Notes: generated from the sequence alone by a model not told the origin. A stretch of 24,019 nucleotides of DNA from DASQDN01 sp035630195 (GCA_035630195.1 DASQLD010000549.1:1-24019); one strand, 5' to 3'. Shown: positions 6,689 through 14,235, counted from the first letter of the stretch. A program made the numbers and translations.

Positions 6689-7255
6689 ATGGCGACCAAG
6701 GCAAGACTGAGAGAGCATTACACGTCGACGGTAGTTCCGGCGCTCGTGAAGGAATTCAGCTACAAGAACATCATGGCCGTGCCGAAGCTGGAGAAGATCT
6801 CCATCAACCTCGGCATGGGCGAAGCAACTTCGAACTCTAAAGTGATCGACGGCGCGGTCGCCGAACTGACCGCGATCGCCGGCCAAAAGCCGATCATCAC
6901 AAAGGCGAAGAAGTCCATCGCGGCATTCAAACTCCGCGAAGGGATGCCGATCGGAGTCGCTGTGACTCTGCGCGGCGATCGCATGTACGAATTTCTCGAT
7001 CGTCTCGTGACGGTCGCTCTGCCTCGCGTCCGCGACTTTCGGGGTGTATCGCCGAAATCGTTCGACGGCCGCGGCAACTACACACTGGGCATCAAAGACC
7101 AGTTGATCTTTCCTGAGATCGACTACAACAAGGTTGACAAAGCTCGGGGTATGAATATCAACATCACGACGTCGGCCAACTCCGATGCCGAGGGTCTGGC
7201 GCTGCTCAAGAACATGGGCATGCCGTTCTCCGGTGGCAGTAACCAGGCGAGATAA
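6689..7255 (+). CDS. rplE: 50S ribosomal protein L5
   Basis: The 188-residue product is a standard L5, with VPKLEKISINLGMGEA, GQKPIITKAKKSIAAFKLREG, RVRDFRGVSPKSFDGRGNY and a conserved end, GLALLKNMGMPF. L5 binds 5S rRNA and contacts P-site tRNA and the 30S head. The zinc-type S14 gene follows after 12 nt, the usual order. Confidence 0.98.
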   Translation: MATKARLREHYTSTVVPALVKEFSYKNIMAVPKLEKISINLGMGEATSNSKVIDGAVAELTAIAGQKPIITKAKKSIAAFKLREGMPIGVAVTLRGDRMYEFLDRLVTVALPRVRDFRGVSPKSFDGRGNYTLGIKDQLIFPEIDYNKVDKARGMNINITTSANSDAEGLALLKNMGMPFSGGSNQAR

Positions 7256-7267
7256 GGACAAGGGCGA

Positions 7268-7477
7268 ATGGCAACTACCGCGAAAATCGCGCGAGATGAA
7301 AAACTGGCAGAAGCCAAAAAGAACAAGACGCCGAAGCTCGGCGTTCGTCATCGCAATCGCTGCAAGCAGTGCGGACGGCCGCGAGGCTACATCCGCAAGT
7401 TCACGCTTTGCCGCATCTGTTTCCGCAAGCTTGCGCTCGCCGGGGAAATCCCCGGTGTGACGAAGTCGAGCTGGTAA
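7268..7477 (+). CDS. rpsN: 30S ribosomal protein S14, zinc-binding (type Z)
   Basis: The 69-residue protein is the short, zinc-binding form of S14. It has two CxxC pairs, C32/C35 and C48/C51, within RCKQCGRPRGYIRKFTLCRICFR, and ends IPGVTKSSW. The usual type-Z length is 61 residues; this one carries about eight extra residues at the N-terminus (ATTAKIARDEKL). S14 completes the 30S head. A 45-nt gap follows. Confidence 0.97.
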   Translation: MATTAKIARDEKLAEAKKNKTPKLGVRHRNRCKQCGRPRGYIRKFTLCRICFRKLALAGEIPGVTKSSW

Positions 7478-7522
7478 CAGGTTGGATACGAGGGAAGTAA
7501 TTTTTAGGGGAAGAACAGTAGC

Positions 7523-7921
7523 ATGACATCATCTGATCCCATCGCCGACATGCTGACCCGGGTGCGAAACGCCCTGAGCGCCAAGCACCAGAAGGTCGAC
7601 GTCCCTGCGTCCAAGCTGAAGATGGAAATTGCGCGAATCCTCAAAGAAGAGGGTTACATCATCAACTTCAAGCTAGCCGAAGACGGCACGCAGAAATCAA
7701 TTCGTCTGTATCTCAAGTACACACCGGGTAATGAGCCCGCGATCGCCAATATCCAGCGCGTATCGCGTCCGGGCTGTCGCGTTTATGTCGGGAGCACCGA
7801 CATCCCGCGCGTGCTCGGCGGCTTGGGTGTAAACATTCTGACGACTCCGCGCGGTGTAATGACCGGTCGCGACGCCCGCAAAGAAGGCGTCGGCGGCGAG
7901 TTGCTTTGTCAGGTTTGGTAG
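7523..7921 (+). CDS. rpsH: 30S ribosomal protein S8
   Basis: The 132-residue product shows DPIADMLTRVRNALSA at the start, VPASKLKMEIARILKEEGYI, and the C-terminal block LGGLGVNILTTPRGVMTGRDARKEGVGGELLCQVW. S8 binds 16S helix 21 in the 30S platform. In E. coli it also represses the spc operon by binding mRNA near rplE (family knowledge). A purine-rich stretch containing AGGGGAAG precedes the ATG. The gap to rplF is 24 nt. Confidence 0.98.
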   Translation: MTSSDPIADMLTRVRNALSAKHQKVDVPASKLKMEIARILKEEGYIINFKLAEDGTQKSIRLYLKYTPGNEPAIANIQRVSRPGCRVYVGSTDIPRVLGGLGVNILTTPRGVMTGRDARKEGVGGELLCQVW

Positions 7922-7945
7922 AAGGATTCTCGAAGGTATAAAACC

Positions 7946-8482
7946 ATGTCTCGAGTAGGTAAAAAGCCCATTCCGCTGCCGTCCGGTGTGAAGATCAACG
8001 TCGGCGATCAGCTGCAGGTAGAAGGACCGAAGGGTAAGTTGACGGTTCCGATTCCAGCGGGCATTCGTATCGAACAGAATAACGGCACACTCACGATCGT
8101 TCGTGAGAACGATTCTTACGCCGCGGTCCATGGGCTGACACGTGCGCTTACCGCCAATGCAGTGACCGGCGTGAGCACGATGTGGAAGCGCGAGCTTGAC
8201 ATCGTCGGTATCGGCTATCGTGTCGATCTCAAAGGGCGAGTCGCCGTATTCACCCTCGGCTACTCCCACAGCATCGAGTTTCTGCTGCCGAACGGCGTCG
8301 ACATGACCGTTGACAAGCAGACTCATATCGTGTTGACGAGTCATGATCGCCAGCTGCTTGGACAGACTGCGGCGAACATGCGTGCGCTGCGTCCGCCAGA
8401 TCCTTACAAGAACAAAGGTGTACGGTTCACCAATGAAGTGTTGCGCAAGAAGGTCGGCAAGACCGGATCGGGAGGTAAGTAA
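7946..8482 (+). CDS. rplF: 50S ribosomal protein L6
   Basis: The 178-residue protein begins SRVGKKPIPLPSGVKI and contains VEGPKGKLTVPIP, GIGYRVDLKG, GYSHSIEFLLP and the C-terminal block RPPDPYKNKGVRFTNEVLRKKVGKTG. Two similar alpha/beta domains are expected, as in all L6 proteins. L6 sits beside the sarcin-ricin loop and the L7/L12 stalk base. rplR follows 3 nt downstream. Confidence 0.98.
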   Translation: MSRVGKKPIPLPSGVKINVGDQLQVEGPKGKLTVPIPAGIRIEQNNGTLTIVRENDSYAAVHGLTRALTANAVTGVSTMWKRELDIVGIGYRVDLKGRVAVFTLGYSHSIEFLLPNGVDMTVDKQTHIVLTSHDRQLLGQTAANMRALRPPDPYKNKGVRFTNEVLRKKVGKTGSGGK

Positions 8483-8485
8483 TCG

Positions 8486-8842
8486 ATGCCGAGAGCAGAT
8501 AAGAATTCAACCCGCCTTCGCGTTCACAGACGGATTCGCCGCCGTGTTGCCGGTACGGAAGAGCGTCCCCGTCTTGCCGTCTACCGTTCGACTTCGCATA
8601 TTTATGCGCAGGTGATCGATGACCGTTCCGGTCATACGATCGTCGCGGCCTCATCCAATGACAAGAATGCTTCCGTGAATGGGGGCAACATCTCCGGCGC
8701 AAAGGAAGTAGGCAAGCTTGTCGCCGAGCGGGCGAAGGAAAAGGGTGTAACGAAGGTGGTCTTTGATCGCGGCGGCTACCTCTACCACGGGCGTGTCAAA
8801 GCGCTTGCCGATGCCGCGCGTGAAGCAGGACTGGAGTTCTAA
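8486..8842 (+). CDS. rplR: 50S ribosomal protein L18
   Basis: The 118-residue product has the basic N-terminus RLRVHRRIRRRVAGTEERPRL, then AVYRSTSHIYAQVIDD and the end VVFDRGGYLYHGRVKALADAAREAGLEF, which defines L18. It binds 5S rRNA together with L5 and carries it into the 50S subunit. The gene lies 3 nt after rplF and 2 nt before rpsE. Confidence 0.98.
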   Translation: MPRADKNSTRLRVHRRIRRRVAGTEERPRLAVYRSTSHIYAQVIDDRSGHTIVAASSNDKNASVNGGNISGAKEVGKLVAERAKEKGVTKVVFDRGGYLYHGRVKALADAAREAGLEF

Positions 8843-8844
8843 CG

Positions 8845-9375
8845 ATGCCCGCTACCGTAGTCAAAAGAATTGATCCGTCCCAGTTCAACCTGAAAGAGCA
8901 AGTGGTCTCGATCAACCGAGTCACCAAGGTTGTTAAGGGCGGTAAGAACATGAGCTTCTCGGCTCTGGTTGTCGTAGGTGACCCAAACGCGAAAGTGGTC
9001 GGCTATGGCACCGGTAAGGCGAAAGAAGTTCCGGCTGCCATCAAGAAGGGCATCGAGTCGGCGAAGAAGAATCTGAAGAAGATCAACCTGCTCGAGACCA
9101 CGATCAAGCATCAGGTCCTCGGCCGGTTCGGTTCCGGTCAGGTGCTCCTGAAGCCTGCGCCTGCGGGTAAGGGCGTGATCGCAGGTGGCCCGGTTCGCGC
9201 CGTTATTCAGGCTGTCGGTATTCCGAATGTGCTGACGAAATCGATCGGATCCCGCAATCCTCACAACGTGGTCAAAGCGACAATCAACGCGCTTGAACAG
9301 CTCCGCGACCAGAATACGGTTGGGGAGGTTCGGGGCGTCGGCGTCGAGAAGTTCTTTAGCAAGGCAGGTTCGTAA
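8845..9375 (+). CDS. rpsE: 30S ribosomal protein S5
   Basis: The 176-residue protein has an N-terminal double-stranded-RNA-binding-like domain (KEQVVSINRVTKVVKGGKNMSFSALVVVGD) and a C-terminal domain with GSGQVLLKPAPAGKGVIAGGPVRAV and KSIGSRNPHNVVKATINAL. S5 helps form the mRNA entry site with S3 and S4 and influences decoding accuracy. Its neighbour rpmD starts 2 nt after the stop. Confidence 0.98.
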   Translation: MPATVVKRIDPSQFNLKEQVVSINRVTKVVKGGKNMSFSALVVVGDPNAKVVGYGTGKAKEVPAAIKKGIESAKKNLKKINLLETTIKHQVLGRFGSGQVLLKPAPAGKGVIAGGPVRAVIQAVGIPNVLTKSIGSRNPHNVVKATINALEQLRDQNTVGEVRGVGVEKFFSKAGS

Positions 9376-9377
9376 AC

Positions 9378-9557
9378 ATGGCTGGTACGATAAAGATCAA
9401 ACTAATCAAGAGCCCTATTTGCACGCCTGAGAAACACAAGGTGATCGTGCGCAGCCTCGGTTTGAGAAAGATCAATCGAGTTGTCGAGCGGCCGGATACG
9501 CCTTCGTTTCGCGGGATGGTAGCAAAGGTGCCGCATCTGCTGGCAATCGTCGATTAG
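9378..9557 (+). CDS. rpmD: 50S ribosomal protein L30
   Basis: A 59-residue protein reads from ATG at 9378 to TAG at 9555-9557. It starts AGTIKIKLIKSPICTPEKH and continues VRSLGLRKINRVVERPDTPSFRGMV, the short bacterial L30 fold. Its place between rpsE and rplO is the conserved one. L30 is a peripheral 50S protein that many bacteria lack, so its retention is informative. The ATG lies 2 nt after the rpsE stop. Confidence 0.96.
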   Translation: MAGTIKIKLIKSPICTPEKHKVIVRSLGLRKINRVVERPDTPSFRGMVAKVPHLLAIVD

Positions 9558-9582
9558 GCCAAGGCCGCAAAGGGTACGAGCA

Positions 9583-10038
9583 ATGAATTTAAGTGATCTC
9601 AGGGCCCCTGAAGGGCAAAATCGGCCGCAAAAACGCATCGGTCGTGGTATGGGCAGCCGCCGCGGCAAGACGTCGGGTCGCGGACACAAGGGCGCTCGAT
9701 CGGTCTCGGGTTATTCGAAGATGCGCGGCTTTGAAGGCGGCCAGATGCCGATGCACCGCCGTCTTCCGAAGCGCGGCTTTACCAACATTTTCCGCAAAGA
9801 GTACGTTGTCATCAATCTCGACCGGCTGAATGAGCTTGAAGGCGATACGTTCGACTTCGAAACGCTGAAGCAGCTTGGCGCCGTCAAGAAATTGAAGGCA
9901 GGATTGAAAGTACTGGGTACGGGCGAATTAACCCGGGCCCTGACAGTAACCGCCCACAACTTCTCAGGCGCAGCCCGCCAGAAGATTGAGGCAGCCGGCG
10001 GAAAGGCAGTACTCGTCGGCGAATCGCAGGAAGCATAG
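9583..10038 (+). CDS. rplO: 50S ribosomal protein L15
   Basis: The 151-residue product has the flexible Gly/Arg-rich N-terminus of L15, PQKRIGRGMGSRRGKTSGRG, then GFEGGQMPMHRRLPKRGF, and a C-terminal globular part including LTVTAHNFSGAARQKIEAAGGKAV. L15 threads into the 50S core late in assembly. Its stop lies 7 nt before secY, the usual coupling between the two genes. Confidence 0.97.
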   Translation: MNLSDLRAPEGQNRPQKRIGRGMGSRRGKTSGRGHKGARSVSGYSKMRGFEGGQMPMHRRLPKRGFTNIFRKEYVVINLDRLNELEGDTFDFETLKQLGAVKKLKAGLKVLGTGELTRALTVTAHNFSGAARQKIEAAGGKAVLVGESQEA

Positions 10039-10045
10039 TACCTTC

Positions 10046-11446
10046 ATGAACAAGTTCTTCGAAGCCATCGCCAATGTCTTCCGGGTTCCGGATCTCCGGA
10101 ACCGTATTCTGTTTACTCTCGCGATGCTGGCGATCTACCGCTTGGGGGGTCACATCCCGACACCCGGGGTGGACGCTCTTCGGTTCGAAGAGTTCGTCAA
10201 GGCAAACGCGGGCTCTTTCCTAGGCTTCATCGACCTGTTCTCTGGCGGAACGTTCCGGCGCCTCACGATCTTCGCTCTGGGCATCATGCCCTACATTACG
10301 GCGTCGATCATTCTGCAGTTGCTGACGGTTGTCGTTCCGACACTCGAGAAGTTGCAGAAGGAAGGCGAGCTTGGCCGCCGCAAGATTACGCAGTGGACCC
10401 GCTATCTCACCGTTGGTCTTGCTCTGATGCAGTCGATGGGAATCGCGACCATGTTGCAGTCCTCGGACGGCAACTTCGTCCTGAACCCCGGTGTCGGATT
10501 CATTCTGATGACGATGCTGAGTCTGACGACAGGCACCGCCTTCATTATGTGGCTGGGTGAGCAGATTACCGAGCGTGGTATCGGCAACGGAATGTCGCTG
10601 ATCATCTTTGCGGGTATCGTGGTCGGTCTTCCTTCGGCGATCCAACAGATTTACAACAACGTCTTTCTCACGCGCCAATGGCATCTGCTGCAGTTGATCA
10701 TCATCCTGCTGATGATGGTCGCGGTAGTGGCCTTTATCATCCTCGTCGAGCGAGGTGAGCGACGCATCCCCGTTCAATACGCAAAGCGCGTCGTCGGACG
10801 GCGGATGATGGGCGGCCAGTCGACTCACTTGCCGTTGAAGGTCAATGCGGGCGGTGTGATTCCGGTGATCTTCGCGAGCTCATTCCTCGCGTTTCCGCAG
10901 ACATTGAACCAAGTGGCTTTTGTCCGGAACAGTCCTTACTTGACCGGCATGCTCGATGCGATCAGCGGCAACTCGCCGCTGTACTTCGTGCTCTTTACGG
11001 CGTTAATTATCTTCTTCTGCTTCTTCTACGTATCGATCATCTTCAACCCGAACGAAGCGGCAGACAACATGCGTAAGTACGGCGGCTTCATCCCTGGTAT
11101 TCGGCCGGGTAAGAATACAGCCGAGTACATGAACAAGATTTTGACCCGGATTACCGTGGTCGGCGGTTTGTATCTCGCGCTTCTGTCGTTGATCCCGACG
11201 ATCATGATCTCGGGTATCAAGCTGCAGAGGTTGCCGCTGATCGGCAACTGGATTGATACGTACTTCCCCCGCTGGTTGCTCGACGGTCTGGGTGTGAACT
11301 TTTACTTTGGCGGTACTTCGCTGCTGATCGTCGTCGGCGTTGCCATGGATACGGTCAATCAGATTGAAGCGCAGTTGATCATGCGGCACTACGAAGGCTT
11401 TACCCCGCGCGCTGGCCGGATTCGTGGCCGTCGAAGCGGGATGTAA
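10046..11446 (+). CDS. secY: Preprotein translocase subunit SecY
   Basis: The ATG at 10046 gives 466 residues, a normal SecY length, starting MNKFFEAIANVFRVPDLRNR. A longer in-frame start would overlap rplO and was rejected. SecY forms the membrane pore for protein export and works with SecE, SecG and SecA. Signatures include IFALGIMPYITASIILQLL (about 75-93) and GTAFIMWLGEQITERGIGNG (about 163-182). The cytosolic loop ERGERRIPVQYAKR (about 235-248) binds SecA and ribosomes. About ten hydrophobic membrane segments are expected along the chain. The C-terminus ends in a basic GRIRGRRSGM. map follows after 2 nt; adk is not present. Confidence 0.98.
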   Translation: MNKFFEAIANVFRVPDLRNRILFTLAMLAIYRLGGHIPTPGVDALRFEEFVKANAGSFLGFIDLFSGGTFRRLTIFALGIMPYITASIILQLLTVVVPTLEKLQKEGELGRRKITQWTRYLTVGLALMQSMGIATMLQSSDGNFVLNPGVGFILMTMLSLTTGTAFIMWLGEQITERGIGNGMSLIIFAGIVVGLPSAIQQIYNNVFLTRQWHLLQLIIILLMMVAVVAFIILVERGERRIPVQYAKRVVGRRMMGGQSTHLPLKVNAGGVIPVIFASSFLAFPQTLNQVAFVRNSPYLTGMLDAISGNSPLYFVLFTALIIFFCFFYVSIIFNPNEAADNMRKYGGFIPGIRPGKNTAEYMNKILTRITVVGGLYLALLSLIPTIMISGIKLQRLPLIGNWIDTYFPRWLLDGLGVNFYFGGTSLLIVVGVAMDTVNQIEAQLIMRHYEGFTPRAGRIRGRRSGM

Positions 11447-11448
11447 GG

Positions 11449-12219
11449 ATGATCGTTCGAAAGAGTTCCGCAGAACTAGACAAAATGCGAAGGAGCGGGC
11501 TGCTTGTTCATGAGGTTTTGAACAAACTGGCTGGCATGGTCGAGGTGGGTGTCTCGACCCTTGATCTCGAAGTAGAAGCCGAGCGGATGATTCGGGATGC
11601 GGGCGCCAGGCCGGCATTCAAGGGTTACTATACCCAGTCTGCAGGAACGAAGTATCCCTTTGTTCTGTGTGTCTCCGTGAATAGCGAGATTGTTCACGGG
11701 ATGCCATCCGCTAAGCGGACGCTCAAGGCTGGCGATATCGTCTCGCTCGATACGGGTGTTGAGTTGAATGGCTACTTCGGCGACTCGGCCATTACGGTTC
11801 CGGTCGGCGAGATTAACGACAGCGCCAAACGTCTGCTGAAGGTCACGCAGGAATCGCTCGAAATGGCGATAGACAAGGTCCGGGCAGGGAATCGCCTGTT
11901 CGATATCTGCGGCACCGTCGAGCAGCACGTCGTCTCGAATGGGTTTTCGATCGTTCGGGAGTTCGTGGGGCACGGGATCGGGACTTCGCTTCACGAGGAA
12001 CCCCAGGTTCCGAACTACATCGACCGGAAGAATGAAAATCCCCGGTTGAAAGAAGGCATGGTCTTGGCGATCGAGCCGATGGTGAATGCGGGCAAGCCGG
12101 AATCGAAGGTGTTAGCAGATAAGTGGACTGCCGTTACTGTTGACGGGTCCTATTCGGCGCACTTCGAGCATTGTGTAGCCGTGACGAATAACGGGCCGTG
12201 GGTGTTAACGCGGCCGTAG
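11449..12219 (+). CDS. map: Methionine aminopeptidase, type I
   Basis: This 256-residue enzyme removes the initiator methionine from new proteins in the cytosol. All five metal ligands are visible: D101 and D112 (SLDTGVELNGYFGDSA), H175 (VGHGIG), E209 (AIEPM) and E240 (HFEHC). The substrate-contacting histidine H84 lies in VHGMP. The length and lack of an N-terminal zinc-finger extension fit the plain bacterial type Ia form. It lies 2 nt after secY. Position and function fit a role in finishing proteins made by the same operon. Confidence 0.98.
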   Translation: MIVRKSSAELDKMRRSGLLVHEVLNKLAGMVEVGVSTLDLEVEAERMIRDAGARPAFKGYYTQSAGTKYPFVLCVSVNSEIVHGMPSAKRTLKAGDIVSLDTGVELNGYFGDSAITVPVGEINDSAKRLLKVTQESLEMAIDKVRAGNRLFDICGTVEQHVVSNGFSIVREFVGHGIGTSLHEEPQVPNYIDRKNENPRLKEGMVLAIEPMVNAGKPESKVLADKWTAVTVDGSYSAHFEHCVAVTNNGPWVLTRP

Positions 12220-12243
12220 GCAGGTTGGTCGAGTGGAAATGGA

Positions 12244-12450
12244 ATGGCAGTTGCTGCTACAATAGTAGAACTTTTGCCTTCCGCGACTTATCGGCTCAAG
12301 CTGGAGAGCGAGCAGGAAGTCACAGCCCATGCGGCTGGCCCTGTGGAAACAAACTTTATAAGGCTGCGGCTTGGGGATCGCGTGGAAGTGGAACTTTCAC
12401 CGTATGACCGGACCCGTGGACGAATCGTTAAATTGTTAACGAAGGAATAG
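12244..12450 (+). CDS. infA: Translation initiation factor IF-1 (short N-terminus)
   Basis: The 68-residue product is an OB-fold IF-1: ATIVELLPSATYRLKLES, then VTAHAAG, NFIRLRLGDRVEVELSPYDRTRGRIVKLL. Typical IF-1 proteins (about 72 residues) start with a polar MAKEDxIEVEG-like segment that is missing here, so homology begins almost at the first residues. No ATG, GTG or TTG lies further upstream in the same frame before the map stop codon, so the short start looks real. IF-1 binds the ribosomal A site during initiation. The position between map and rpmJ is the conserved one. Confidence 0.94.
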   Translation: MAVAATIVELLPSATYRLKLESEQEVTAHAAGPVETNFIRLRLGDRVEVELSPYDRTRGRIVKLLTKE

Positions 12451-12457
12451 GCGAAAA

Positions 12458-12571
12458 ATGAAAGTACGGGCATCCGTCAAGAAAATGTGCGACAAGTGCA
12501 AGGTCATCCACCGCGAGGGCGTCGTGCGTGTAATCTGCGTAAATCCTAAGCACAAGCAGCGTCAGGGATAG
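12458..12571 (+). CDS. rpmJ: 50S ribosomal protein L36, zinc-binding form
   Basis: The frame from ATG 12458 to TAG 12569-12571 encodes 37 residues starting MKVRASVKKMCDKCKVI and ending NPKHKQRQG. C11, C14, C27 and H32 make the zinc ribbon of the C+ form of L36. L36 is a small 50S protein near the GTPase-associated region. The gene lies 7 nt after infA, as expected. Confidence 0.97.
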   Translation: MKVRASVKKMCDKCKVIHREGVVRVICVNPKHKQRQG

Positions 12572-12604
12572 GCGCTAAAGCGAAGATCGAGGAGTATAGG
12601 GAAT

Positions 12605-12988
12605 ATGGCGCGTATTGCAGGCGTTGATCTGCCGCCGAGAAAGCGGTCGGAAATTGGGCTCACGTATATCTACGGCATCGGGCGCACCCGAGCGCGATCG
12701 ATCCTTCACCGGGTCAATGTGGATCCGAACCGGAAGATTCAGGATCTGAGCGAAGAAGAAGTCAATAATATCCGTACCCTGCTCGAGAACGAGGGCGCTG
12801 TCGAAGGCGATCTCCGCAAAGAGATCTCGATGAACGTCAAACGGCTCATCGAAATGGGTTCGTATCGCGGATTGCGTCATCGTCGCGGCCTGCCGGTCCG
12901 GGGCCAGCGCACCCACACGAACGCTCGCACCCGTAAGGGCCCGCGTCGCGGTACAGTAGCCAACAAAAAGAAAGCCGGCGTGAAGTAG
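12605..12988 (+). CDS. rpsM: 30S ribosomal protein S13
   Basis: The 127-residue protein begins ARIAGVDLPPRKRSEIGLTYIYGIGRTRA, with a helix-hairpin-helix-like region. It ends with the basic block YRGLRHRRGLPVRGQRTHTNARTRKGPRRGTVANKKK that touches P-site tRNA. S13 pairs with S19 in the 30S head. GAGGAG at 12589-12594 is a good ribosome binding site. The order rpsM-rpsK-rpsD-rpoA-rplQ is the classic alpha operon. Confidence 0.98.
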   Translation: MARIAGVDLPPRKRSEIGLTYIYGIGRTRARSILHRVNVDPNRKIQDLSEEEVNNIRTLLENEGAVEGDLRKEISMNVKRLIEMGSYRGLRHRRGLPVRGQRTHTNARTRKGPRRGTVANKKKAGVK

Positions 12989-13004
12989 GCACGTAAGAAT
13001 AATA

Positions 13005-13412
13005 ATGGCCAAAGCACCTGCAAAGAGTTCCAAAAAGAAAGCTTTCAAAAAGAAAGAAAAGAAGCACATTCCTGTCGGCGTTATGCATGTGCAGGCAACC
13101 TTCAACAACACGATCATTACGTTCACGGACCCGATCGGGAATGTGATCTCGTGGTCGAGTTCGGGTTCGCTCGGCTTCCGTGGCTCGCGAAAGGGTACTC
13201 CGTTCGCAGCTCAGCAGGCTTCCCTCACTGCGGCCAATAAAGCCAAGGATGCGGGGATGCGGTCAGTGGAAGTGAAGGTCGCCGGTCCCGGCTCCGGTCG
13301 CGAATCTGCAGTTCGCGCATTGTCGACAGTCGGTATTGAAGTTCGCGCCATTCGCGATGTAACTCCGATCCCGCACAACGGATGCCGGCCGCCCAAGCGC
13401 CGCCGCGTCTGA
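13005..13412 (+). CDS. rpsK: 30S ribosomal protein S11
   Basis: The 135-residue product has a lysine-rich N-terminal tail followed by the S11 core: GVMHVQATFNNTIITFTDPIGN, SSGSLGFRGSRKGTPFAAQ and the end RDVTPIPHNGCRPPKRRRV. S11 lies in the 30S platform near the mRNA exit. The Asn-Gly in HNG is the site of isoaspartate formation in E. coli S11 (family knowledge). The stop is followed by a 147-nt spacer, the longest within the operon. Confidence 0.98.
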   Translation: MAKAPAKSSKKKAFKKKEKKHIPVGVMHVQATFNNTIITFTDPIGNVISWSSSGSLGFRGSRKGTPFAAQQASLTAANKAKDAGMRSVEVKVAGPGSGRESAVRALSTVGIEVRAIRDVTPIPHNGCRPPKRRRV

Positions 13413-13426
13413 TTGCTCAGTTTCTC

Positions 13427-13448
13427 GCCCGGTTGGAGACAACCGGGC
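13427..13448 (+). promoter_or_regulatory. Strong GNRA-capped hairpin in the rpsK-rpsD spacer
   Basis: GCCCGGTTG (13427-13435) pairs perfectly with CAACCGGGC (13440-13448) around a GAGA tetraloop. No U-run follows, so it is a weak fit to an intrinsic terminator. It could be an RNA-processing or stability element, or part of a regulatory leader for rpsD-rpoA-rplQ. Confidence 0.7.
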
Positions 13449-13469
13449 CTTGGTGTGTTCAGAAGTCGA

Positions 13470-13559
13470 TGCAGGACGAAGGCCGCTCCGGCCGTAAACT
13501 GCATTTTCAACCCGCTGCCAATGTAAGTGAGGAGCGGATGTTTTTAAGGAGATCTATTT
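13470..13559 (+). promoter_or_regulatory. Possible structured rpsD leader with strong ribosome binding site
   Basis: Downstream of the GAGA hairpin, TGCA (13470-13473 and 13500-13503) encloses a 5-bp stem, GGCCG/CGGCC (13481-13485 with 13489-13493). A further pair, CCGCT/AGCGG (13512-13516 with 13533-13537), lies just before the strong Shine-Dalgarno AAGGAG at 13546-13551, 8 nt from the rpsD ATG. In other bacteria S4 represses its own alpha-operon mRNA through a leader structure. Whether this spacer does the same is inference, since no known S4 leader type was recognised. Confidence 0.4.
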
Positions 13560-14192
13560 ATGGCTCGTTATAGTGGTCCCGTCTGCCGGCTCTGTCGGCG
13601 AGAGGGAATGAAGCTCTTCCTGAAGGGGGAGCGGTGTCACACAGAAAAGTGCGCGATTGAGCGCCGCAATTTCGTTCCCGGCCAGCACGGCAAGGATCGC
13701 AAGCCCAAGATTGTCGGCTATGGTCTTCAGCTTCGTGAAAAGCAGAAGACTCGCCGTTATTACCGGCTGCTCGAAGGGCAGTTCCGGAACCTGTTCGAAA
13801 AAGCCAGCCAGATGACCGGAATCACCGGTGAGAATCTGCTCGGCATGCTTGAGAAGCGGCTCGACAACGTTGTATACCGTATGGGTCTCGGTACCAGCCG
13901 CGCACAGGCCCGACAAATGGTTCGTCACGGCCACTTTCAGGTCAACGGCCGCAAAGTTAACATCCCATCTTTCCAGGTGAGGCCAAATGACGTAGTGGAA
14001 GCGCGAGAGAAGAGCCGCGAGAATCCGGCGATCCTCGGCGCGCGCGACACGACGGCCCATGCGCCGACGCCCAACTGGTTGGAAGTGGATAAAGAGAACC
14101 TGCGAGCACGAGTGCTTGCTCAACCCAAGCGCGAAGAGTTAGTTCAGATTCAGATCAATGAACAGCTCATCGTCGAACTCTACTCAAAGTAG
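13560..14192 (+). CDS. rpsD: 30S ribosomal protein S4, zinc-binding form
   Basis: The 210-residue protein starts ARYSGPVCRLCRREGMKLF. It has four cysteines, C9, C12, C26 and C31, spaced as in zinc-binding S4. The S4 RNA-binding domain runs from about residue 97 (MLEKRLDNVVYRMGLGTSRAQARQMVRHGHFQVNGRKV). S4 nucleates 30S assembly and shapes the mRNA entry site. The AAGGAG ribosome binding site is one of the best in the window. The gene lies inside the alpha operon as in E. coli, whereas in many Firmicutes it is elsewhere. Confidence 0.98.
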   Translation: MARYSGPVCRLCRREGMKLFLKGERCHTEKCAIERRNFVPGQHGKDRKPKIVGYGLQLREKQKTRRYYRLLEGQFRNLFEKASQMTGITGENLLGMLEKRLDNVVYRMGLGTSRAQARQMVRHGHFQVNGRKVNIPSFQVRPNDVVEAREKSRENPAILGARDTTAHAPTPNWLEVDKENLRARVLAQPKREELVQIQINEQLIVELYSK

Positions 14193-14235
14193 TAACAACC
14201 GGTAGTTCGAGGTACCGAACGCGAGGAGAGATTTC

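Noticed and set aside
6521..7351. 276-codon minus-strand open frame opposite rplX, rplE and rpsN
   Set aside because: Its composition (many Arg and His) and lack of motifs mark it as the shadow of the real genes.
9986..10045. Longer start for secY
   Set aside because: It overlaps rplO and encodes no SecY-like sequence; the ATG at 10046 gives the usual N-terminus.
13427..13448. GAGA hairpin as a standard intrinsic terminator after rpsK
   Set aside because: No run of T follows, and terminating here would cut off rpsD, rpoA and rplQ, so a regulatory or processing role fits better.
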